10,814 bases of DNA from an uncultured Angelakisella sp. (GTDB taxonomy: Bacteria > Bacillota > Clostridia > Oscillospirales > Ruminococcaceae): positions 1 through 10,814 of the forward strand of contig CAKSYU010000050.1 in assembly GCA_934524965.1 (NCBI GenBank), read 5' to 3'. The position numbers and the translations under genes are program-made. Below, in pieces: positions 6,129-10,814 of this stretch. Under the pieces are notes generated by a model. The model was given only the letters and a program-made list of their open reading frames with translations. It made no database searches and was not told the DNA's origin. Position 1 is the first letter of the stretch. Each line of letters starts with the position of its first letter.

Positions 6129-7277
6129 TCAGATAGCGCCCTGCGCCCGATAAAAAGCAATGAGCAGATCGACCATACGCCCGTAGCTCTGCACGCCGTC
6201 GGTCTGGGCATTGGCTTTCAGGTAGGCGTCGTTCCAGCGGTCGGCAGTCTCGCCCACGGGTGTTTCGTACTTCTTCCAGTAGCGGCTGTTGGCGGAAATA
6301 TCCCGCAGCACACCATCCGGTAGCAGCGAGCAGATCTCCTGCCACGCATTGGCATCATATCGGTACAGGCGGTTGGTCGCATGGATCAGTCCCATCATCG
6401 CGCCGCTGTACCGCAGCTCGGTGTTCCCGCTGTGGTAGCAGGCAAGATAGGAGATGAAATTCGCCTCGTCCTCCCGCATAAAGCCGCAGATATGGGAAAG
6501 CTCGTGGCACATGGTGGAGGAAATGCCATAGGCGGGCTGGTGAACATTGATATTCGGCTCCGAGATATAGGGGAAAATAACGCCGGTAAGCTGGATATAG
6601 CTCATGACCTCCGAAAAATGCATCGCCTTGGGACGGGTGCGCCCCGCCAGGTCAAAAAGCTGCACACCGTAAAGCCCGTCCAGCGCCGTTACCGCCTCGG
6701 AAGCGGTCTTTGCCAGTTCGGCATAGGAAACGGAGGAGGCAAAAACGCCGTCGGCGTCCTCCTCACATTCGGGGCGCAGCTCCGCTGCCTGCTGCGCCAG
6801 CAGATAGCAGAGAGACCGCAGCGTTTCCACATCGGTCGCCTCGGTCTGCAAGCCTAAACTTTGCCCTACGGGGATCCGGTAATAATTGAGGTCGCCGGTG
6901 AGGATAAACCAGAAAAAGACCGCAGATGCCGCAGATGCCACGATCCACAGCCGCTTAAGGCAGACCAGCCACCAGCGCCCCTTCTGCCGTATGACTTCCC
7001 GCACCCAAAAGACAAGATACAGCAGCGCAACTGCCACCAGCAGGAGCAAAATGACCTCCATAGCAGAAAAGGGCAGCCTGCCGGTCAAGGCGGTCAACGC
7101 CGTCGCCATACCGTGATACAGCCCGCAGCTGTACAGGCGTTCCACCGCCTCGGCATTGCCGCGCGCCAGGTGAATGAGCAGCAGACCCAGCGGGGTCAGC
7201 AGTGTCAGTACCGTGCAGGCGATGATACCGCCGCGCTTCATAATTCTATTTTGTTTTTCGGCGGCTGCAACTGTCAT
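6129..7277 (-). CDS. DUF3810-like membrane zinc metallopeptidase
   Basis: This 382-residue protein has an N-terminal membrane domain of three hydrophobic segments (about 17-36, 73-92 and 110-127), followed by a soluble part with HELSH (258-262) and a downstream glutamate (E271 in MREDEANF). That HExxH pattern with a third ligand is the zinc site of gluzincin-type peptidases. The layout and length match DUF3810 proteins, whose substrates are unknown. With a short N-terminus inside and three passes, the catalytic domain would face outside; this topology is inferred. The ATG start has TAAGGAG six bases upstream, and that site contains the stop codon of the thioesterase gene, so the two genes are probably translationally coupled. 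A processing or cell-envelope role is plausible but not shown. Confidence 0.8.
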   Translation of the reverse strand: MTVAAAEKQNRIMKRGGIIACTVLTLLTPLGLLLIHLARGNAEAVERLYSCGLYHGMATALTALTGRLPFSAMEVILLLLVAVALLYLVFWVREVIRQKGRWWLVCLKRLWIVASAASAVFFWFILTGDLNYYRIPVGQSLGLQTEATDVETLRSLCYLLAQQAAELRPECEEDADGVFASSVSYAELAKTASEAVTALDGLYGVQLFDLAGRTRPKAMHFSEVMSYIQLTGVIFPYISEPNINVHQPAYGISSTMCHELSHICGFMREDEANFISYLACYHSGNTELRYSGAMMGLIHATNRLYRYDANAWQEICSLLPDGVLRDISANSRYWKKYETPVGETADRWNDAYLKANAQTDGVQSYGRMVDLLIAFYRAQGAI

Positions 7278-7287
7278 CGGGGTCTCC

Positions 7288-7671
7288 TTAGCGGATCAGC
7301 TTGGCATTGGTCTTTTCCATAAAGCGCTCCGCGCGCACAACAGCACGGGTATGGCTGCCCTCGCCGATGGCACCGGCAGCGTCCTCGGCATACACCCGGA
7401 AAGAGAGGGCTCTGCCCTCCTCGGCAGTCAGCTCCGCCGTGACGGTCACGCCCATACCCACCGGACTGGCGGCGGTGTGACGCATATTCATTTCCGTCCC
7501 CACGCTGGTCGTTCCCTCCTCCAGCAGCGCGGCACAGCAGCCGCAGGCGGCTTCCTCCATCCACGCAATGAGAACGGGGGTCGCAAGAACCGGCAGGCTG
7601 CCGCTGCCCACGCGGGCGGCGGTATCCGCTTCGGTGACGGTTTTATGTACGGTAAAGGTTTTGTTTTCCAT
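7288..7671 (-). CDS. FlK-type hot-dog thioesterase
   Basis: The 127-residue product is a single hot-dog domain of the thioesterase superfamily, closest by eye to fluoroacetyl-CoA thioesterase FlK and its many uncharacterised relatives. The catalytic triad spacing of FlK (Thr42, Glu50, His76) is kept exactly: T31 in LPVLATP, E39 in AWMEEAA and H65 in MNMRHTAASPVG. Further hallmarks are the central helix (VLIAWMEEAACGCCAALLE) and GTEMNMRH. It should hydrolyse an acyl-CoA thioester, but the natural substrate cannot be read from sequence; most such homologues are not expected to be fluoroacetate-specific. The ATG start has AGAGGAG at normal spacing. It is first in an operon with the DUF3810-like protease, whose ribosome binding site overlaps its stop. 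Confidence 0.85.
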   Translation of the reverse strand: MENKTFTVHKTVTEADTAARVGSGSLPVLATPVLIAWMEEAACGCCAALLEEGTTSVGTEMNMRHTAASPVGMGVTVTAELTAEEGRALSFRVYAEDAAGAIGEGSHTRAVVRAERFMEKTNAKLIR

Positions 7672-7706
7672 TATGGGGTCTCCTCTTTCGTCAGGCTTTT
7701 TCTCTT

Positions 7707-7735
7707 ATTATAAGAAAAGACGCCGCTCCTGTAAA
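7707..7735 (-). promoter_or_regulatory. Promoter of the thioesterase operon, inside the clp terminator
   Basis: On the minus strand TTTACA (7735-7730) is followed after 17 bases by a perfect TATAAT (7712-7707). The -35 is formed by the terminator loop and adjoining stem base, and the spacer by the descending stem arm and T-run of the clp terminator. Initiation would fall about 30 bases upstream of the thioesterase start. Confidence 0.75.
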
Positions 7736-7748
7736 GCGGCATCTTTTT
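7711..7748 (-). terminator. Intrinsic terminator of the Clp ATPase gene
   Basis: On the minus strand GATGCCGCT (7743-7735) pairs with AGCGGCGTC (7727-7719) with one G-T pair, followed by TTTTCTTA. It begins about 25 bases after the clp stop codon. On the plus strand the same stem is followed by five T, so it can act in both directions. Confidence 0.88.
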
Positions 7749-7770
7749 ACAAAATTCTGCTCCTTTTCCC

Positions 7771-10062
7771 TTACTGTACAGCTGTCACCGGCGCGTGCAT
7801 TTGCAGGGCATTATCCTGCCAGCCGCAGCTCAGGATATCCCCCGCGTGCAGCTCGCCCGCCAGCAGGCGTTCCGTCAGCGGGTCCTCCACCATGGTACGC
7901 ACCAGCCGCCGCAGCGGGCGCGCCCCGTAGGATCCTTCCTCGACGCCCTGCACAATCTGCTCCAGCAGCGTATCCTCAAATTCCATAGCAATCTCCTGCT
8001 CCCGCAGGCGCCCCTGCACCTGCCCCAAAAGCTGCCCCGCTATCTGCCGCAGTTCCTCCCTGCCCAGCGGCTGGAACAGCACCGTTTCGTCCAGTCTGCC
8101 CAAAAGCTCCGGTCGCAGATGCTCCCGCAGCTTAGCCAGCACCGCTGCCTTTTTGTCCTCCTCCCCGTCGCCGAATCCGATCGACTGCCGGCGCATCATC
8201 GCCTCCGCGCCCAGATTGCTGGTGAGGATCACCACGGTGTTGCTAAATACCGCCAGCCGTCCCTGGCTGTCGGTCAGCCGTCCGTCCTCCATGATCTGCA
8301 ATAACAGGTTATAAAGGTCGGGGTGTGCCTTTTCTATCTCGTCAAAGACCACCACGCTCATGGGGTGCTTTTTCACCGCCTCGGTCAGCACACCGCCCTC
8401 CTCGCAGCCCACATAGCCGGGAGGCGCGCCGATCAGTCGGGAGATGCTGTGCGGTTCGCGGTACTCGCTCATATCCAGCTTGATGATATTCTCCTCGCTG
8501 CCGAACAGCGTTTTGCCCAGTGCGTAGCAAAGCTGGGTTTTCCCCACTCCGCTGGGTCCCAGGAACAAAAAGCTCCCGATGGGACGGCGCGGGTCGCGCA
8601 GACCGGCGCTGCTGCGTAATATTGCGTGAATGACCGTTTCCACCGCTTCCTGCTGCCCTACTACGCTCTTCCGCAACCCGCTTTCCAGCCGCTCCGCGGA
8701 AAGGCTCTGCTCCGCCGCCAGCCCTGTCATGGCGCTCGCCGCCTGCTGTACCTCCCGCTGGGTCAAGGTCAGCCGTCGGGCGGGGCGCAGCCCCGCGGAA
8801 AGCGTTCCGGTACGCTCGATGCGGTGTCTTGCCGCCGCCTCGTCCAGCAGATCTATCGCCTTATCCGGCAAAAAGCGGGTCGGGAAATACCGCACAGAAA
8901 GCCGCACCGCCGTTTCCAGCGCCCCCTCGGTGATAAACATTTCATGGTGCTGCTCGTAGCGGGGACGCAGTCCGCGCAGGATCTCCATTGTCTGCGCCTC
9001 GGTCGGTTCCTCGACCAGCAGGCTTTGGAACCGCCGCGCCAGCGCGCCGTCCTTTTCGATGGTCTTGCGGTATTCGGCGATGGTCGTCGCGCCAATGACC
9101 TGTAATTCCCCGCGCGCCAGCTTCGGCTTCATGATATTGGCAGCGTCCACTGCGCCCTCCGCCGCGCCTATGCCCATAATGGTATGGATCTCATCGATGA
9201 ACAGGATCACATCGCCTGCTGCCGCCACCTCCTCGATGACCGAGCGGATCCGCTCCTCAAAATCGCCGCGGTATTTGGTGCCTGCCACCATCGCCGGCAG
9301 ATCCAGCGTGATGACCCGCTTCTCCGCCAGCATCAGCGGCACGCGCCCCTCCGCGATGCGCTGCGCCAACCCCTCTACCACCGCCGTCTTGCCGACGCCC
9401 GCTTCCCCTATCAGGCAGGGGTTATTCTTGGAGCGTCGGGAAAGGATCTGCAGCAGCCGCTCGGTCTCCCGCTCCCGCCCGATGACCGGATCGAGCCGTC
9501 CCTGCCGTGCCAGCTCGGTCAGATCCCGTCCAAAGCGATCCAGCATCACGCTGCGGGTCTGCCGCGCCGCCTTCCCCATCACCTTGGGCGGCTGCCGGTC
9601 GACATTCTGCTCGCACTGCTCCAGCCGTATCGTCTCCTGCAAGGCAAGGGTCAGATTATCCACATCGACCGAAAGCTTTGCCATCAGCCGCAGGGCGCCG
9701 GAGTTTTCCTGCCGACACAGCGCCAGCAGCAGGTGCTCCGTCCCCGCCTGCAAAAATCCGCCGTTTTGCGCCTCTCGCTGTGCCGCCTCCAGCGCCGCGC
9801 GGTAATGCGCCGTGGTCTCCTCCGCCTCCAGCAGCGTGGGGTGCCCGCGCCCAACCATTTGCAAAAGAACACGCTCCGCCTTGCCCGCCGTCACCCGCCG
9901 CTGAGAAAGCAGCGTATAGGCAGCGCCCGCCCCCTCCCGCATCAGCGCCAGAAAAAGGTGCTCGGTGCCGATGTAAGTGTGCCCCGCCTGCTGCGCCGCC
10001 AACTGCGCGCCGCCCAGTGCCGCCGCTGCCCGCGGGGTAAAGCCGTTATTATATTGATTCAT
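7771..10062 (-). CDS. Clp/Hsp100 ATPase, ClpC-like, lacking the M domain
   Basis: Hsp100 unfoldase that should feed proteins to ClpP. Domains in the 763 residues: two N-terminal Clp repeats (about 8-70 and 83-147), AAA1 with Walker A GEAGVGKT (219-226), Walker B VILFIDE (285-291) and arginines 343-344, then AAA2 with Walker A GPSGVGKT (502-509), Walker B VVFDE (571-575), R656 in LLGRLDE, and sensor-2 GAR (713-715). IGF (628-630) is the ClpP-docking tripeptide, so it is not a ClpB-type disaggregase. Between the AAA1 small domain and VVGQ (467) there are only about 55 residues; ClpC of Bacillus has roughly twice that, including the coiled-coil M domain and UVR motif. The length is correspondingly below ClpC's 810. 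No ctsR, mcsA or mcsB is adjacent and no CtsR heptad repeat was seen upstream. The ATG start has GGAGGGGAG. Clp ATPase identity is certain; ClpC versus ClpA-like naming is open. Confidence 0.93.
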   Translation of the reverse strand: MNQYNNGFTPRAAAALGGAQLAAQQAGHTYIGTEHLFLALMREGAGAAYTLLSQRRVTAGKAERVLLQMVGRGHPTLLEAEETTAHYRAALEAAQREAQNGGFLQAGTEHLLLALCRQENSGALRLMAKLSVDVDNLTLALQETIRLEQCEQNVDRQPPKVMGKAARQTRSVMLDRFGRDLTELARQGRLDPVIGRERETERLLQILSRRSKNNPCLIGEAGVGKTAVVEGLAQRIAEGRVPLMLAEKRVITLDLPAMVAGTKYRGDFEERIRSVIEEVAAAGDVILFIDEIHTIMGIGAAEGAVDAANIMKPKLARGELQVIGATTIAEYRKTIEKDGALARRFQSLLVEEPTEAQTMEILRGLRPRYEQHHEMFITEGALETAVRLSVRYFPTRFLPDKAIDLLDEAAARHRIERTGTLSAGLRPARRLTLTQREVQQAASAMTGLAAEQSLSAERLESGLRKSVVGQQEAVETVIHAILRSSAGLRDPRRPIGSFLFLGPSGVGKTQLCYALGKTLFGSEENIIKLDMSEYREPHSISRLIGAPPGYVGCEEGGVLTEAVKKHPMSVVVFDEIEKAHPDLYNLLLQIMEDGRLTDSQGRLAVFSNTVVILTSNLGAEAMMRRQSIGFGDGEEDKKAAVLAKLREHLRPELLGRLDETVLFQPLGREELRQIAGQLLGQVQGRLREQEIAMEFEDTLLEQIVQGVEEGSYGARPLRRLVRTMVEDPLTERLLAGELHAGDILSCGWQDNALQMHAPVTAVQ

Positions 10063-10187
10063 GGGGTCTCCCCTCCTTTATTTTTCCTTCACCTTAATAT
10101 GGACGGCATAAAGCGGCTTAAACGCCGCACCAAAATCTGCCCGCGGCATAAGATGGGGTGATCCCAATGAAAAGGAGGCTTTCCACT

Positions 10188-10394
10188 ATGTTTGGTAACT
10201 GCTGCAATACCGGCTGTCCTGCCGACAGCAACCGCGGACTTTTCGGCATCTGCCTGAATGACGCCACCCTTATCATCGTCCTTATCGCCATCTGGCTGCT
10301 AACAAGCGGCGGATTGGGCGGGGGCGGCTGCGGCTGCAATACATGCGGCTGTGGACGCAGTGGCTGCGGCGACTGCGGCTGTGGCTGCAATTAA
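10188..10394 (+). CDS. Small Cys/Gly-rich single-pass membrane protein (68 aa), first paralogue
   Basis: I do not recognise the family. The start at ATG 10188 is chosen because AAAAGGAGG lies ten bases upstream; an in-frame ATG at 10158 has no such site. The 68-residue product has three parts. A short N-terminal part carries four cysteines (C5, C6, C10, C22). A hydrophobic segment follows (ATLIIVLIAIWLL, about 26-38). The C-terminal tail is nearly all Gly, Cys and Asn, with eight cysteines, ending GCGCN. Twelve of 68 residues are cysteine. The tail's CG/CxxC spacing could bind metal or form disulfides. It resembles in style, not clearly in sequence, the tiny Gly-rich single-segment proteins of spore formers. 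It is transcribed away from clp and is followed 36 bases later by a paralogue. Confidence 0.8.
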   Translation: MFGNCCNTGCPADSNRGLFGICLNDATLIIVLIAIWLLTSGGLGGGGCGCNTCGCGRSGCGDCGCGCN

Positions 10395-10430
10395 CACATC
10401 TCAACTCATTCTCTGATAGGAGGTCGTATT

Positions 10431-10616
10431 ATGGGCTGCAATTCCTGCGGGTGCAACAACGGCTGCAACAACTGGTGGTGCATCATCATTCTCATTCTGG
10501 TCTGGCTGTGGCTGACCGGCGGCAATGCCACCAACATCTCCGCCTACCGTACCTGCGGCTGCGACGGCGTCGGCACAAACAGCTGCGGCGGTGGCTGTGG
10601 CTGCGGCTGCAACTAA
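10431..10616 (+). CDS. Small Cys/Gly-rich single-pass membrane protein (61 aa), second paralogue
   Basis: The ATG start is preceded by a near-perfect AGGAGG seven bases upstream, the best ribosome binding site in the window, so this is very likely translated. The 61-residue product repeats the plan of its neighbour: a Cys/Asn-rich head (MGCNSCGCNNGCNN), a hydrophobic segment rich in tryptophan (WWCIIILILVWLWL, 15-28), and a Gly/Cys-rich tail ending GCGCGCN, the same last residues as the upstream protein. Eleven residues are cysteine. Head and tail differ in length from the first copy, so the duplication is old or the two are specialised. The two genes are 36 bases apart with no terminator between, hence one transcript. 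No clear terminator with a T-run follows before the insertion element. Function unknown. Confidence 0.82.
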   Translation: MGCNSCGCNNGCNNWWCIIILILVWLWLTGGNATNISAYRTCGCDGVGTNSCGGGCGCGCN

Positions 10617-10739
10617 CACTTGATCCCACGCAAAAAGGGAGCCTTTGCCGTGTGCCGATAAGACAGTAATTTGAGAAAGCTACAAAATCGGCATCTGTCA
10701 AGCAGGATTGGACAACAAAACAGGCGGCACTCAGCTTCG
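10617..10739 (+). other. Structured non-coding stretch between the small genes and the IS end
   Basis: No gene was supported here. A short imperfect hairpin (CAAAAAGG/CCTTTG, within 10627-10652) follows the second small gene, but without a T-run. Further on, TGCCGAT (10653-10659) pairs with ATCGGCA (10687-10693), while GACAG (10662-10666) pairs with CTGTC (10695-10699). The two helices are interleaved as in an H-type pseudoknot. The region may be a dispersed repeat, a small RNA or a 3' untranslated region. Confidence 0.35.
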
Positions 10740-10744
10740 TGAAC

Positions 10745-10795
10745 AGCACCCCATTTGTTAGACAGTATGATATACTATCTAACAAGTGGGGTGCT
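10745..10795 (+). repeat. 25-bp inverted repeat at the IS left end
   Basis: The arms 10745-10769 and 10771-10795 are complementary at 22 of 25 positions. Two of the three exceptions become G-U pairs in a rightward transcript, so the RNA would fold almost perfectly. The 3' arm contains the GGGG (10788-10791) that is the only ribosome-binding-like sequence ahead of the ATG at 10801, and there is no T-run after the stem. Confidence 0.9.
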
Positions 10796-10800
10796 TTGCT

Positions 10801-10814
10801 ATGCCAAAAGGAGT
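10801..10814 (+). CDS. Start of a probable IS3-family OrfA transposase (partial)
   Basis: ATG at 10801 begins a frame reading MPKG followed by a split codon (GT-) at the window edge. In IS3-family elements of related clostridia orfA proteins, which carry the helix-turn-helix DNA-binding part of the transposase, can start with MPKG-type sequences, and the position just inside the terminal repeat fits. Four residues alone cannot prove this. The ribosome binding site is poor and buried in the inverted repeat. Confidence 0.45.

Larger units (their letters stand above)
10740..10814 (+). mobile_element. Left end of a probable IS3-family insertion sequence (cut by window edge)
   Basis: The sequence from about TGAACAGCACCCC to the edge resembles left ends of IS3-family elements of the IS150 group, in which a CACCCCA...GTTAGACA terminal motif is followed within about 60 bases by orfA. 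The exact outer boundary is inferred from the TG usually found at such ends. The right end, the target duplication and nearly all of the transposase lie outside the window. Confidence 0.55.

Noticed and set aside
9184..10161. Long plus-strand open frame (325 aa) antisense to clp
   Set aside because: Low-complexity His/Arg/Pro/Gln translation, fully opposite a clear Clp ATPase whose motifs are all in frame.
10063..10187. CtsR or HrcA (CIRCE) operator upstream of clp
   Set aside because: Neither the GGTCAAA-type heptad repeat nor TTAGCACTC/GAGTGCTAA arms are present; only a short GCGGC hairpin and the CGGCATAA repeats are seen.
10492..10785. Minus-strand frame of 97 aa across the second miniprotein gene and the IS end
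   Set aside because: It crosses the IS boundary and is antisense to a gene with a strong ribosome binding site. Its Arg/Ser/Cys-rich C-terminal half is just the reverse of the Gly/Cys repeats.
1..10814. CRISPR array or phage genes
   Set aside because: No regularly spaced direct repeats and no phage structural or integrase motifs were seen; the only mobile signal is the IS end at the right edge.

Overview
The window looks like a chromosomal segment of a low-to-moderate GC-content Gram-positive, most likely a gut-type clostridium of the Oscillospiraceae/Ruminococcaceae (inference). The reasons are AGGAGG-type ribosome binding sites on nearly every gene, near-consensus sigma-A promoters with 17-bp spacers, GC-rich coding sequence with AT-rich intergenic gaps, and the Firmicutes order SRP RNA - dnaX - ybaB - recR. 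Almost everything is transcribed leftward (minus strand). Only the last 650 bases carry rightward genes.

In the order of leftward transcription: (1) A Clp/Hsp100 ATPase (10062-7771) has two N-terminal repeats and two AAA+ modules with a ClpP-docking IGF loop, but almost no middle (M) domain; it ends at a strong terminator. (2) A short operon follows, with its promoter inside that terminator: a FlK-type hot-dog thioesterase (7671-7288) and a DUF3810-like membrane metalloprotease (7277-6129), closed by its own terminator. (3) asnA, aspartate-ammonia ligase (5961-4948), has a consensus promoter and a strong terminator. (4) A small lipoprotein resembling the DUF4358 family (4847-4356). (5) SRP RNA (ffs/scr, about 4298-4136) with its own promoter runs directly into dnaX (4107-2461), ybaB (2430-2092) and recR (2058-1459): DNA polymerase III clamp loader, nucleoid-associated protein and recombinational repair. 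(6) smpB (1394-927) has a promoter just after recR and is followed 16 bp later by tmRNA ssrA (910-566). Protein and RNA partners of trans-translation are thus co-transcribed, ending at a terminator at 493-454. (7) An AT-rich gap holds one doubtful small membrane ORF and a consensus promoter for tRNA-Glu(CTC) at 73-2.

Rightward, divergent from clp, lie two tandem genes (10188-10394 and 10431-10616) for 68- and 61-residue proteins. Each has a single hydrophobic segment, about 18 percent cysteine and an identical Gly-Cys-Gly-Cys-Asn end. They are the least explained genes here and the best candidate for something undescribed; a role in the spore envelope or in metal/redox chemistry is only a guess. 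After them comes a structured non-coding stretch. At 10740 to the window edge is what appears to be the left end of an IS3-family insertion sequence, with a 25-bp inverted repeat just before its first codon.

Most of the window is core housekeeping: protein quality control (SmpB/tmRNA, Clp), membrane targeting (SRP RNA), replication and repair (dnaX, ybaB, recR). The accessory signal is confined to the right end.
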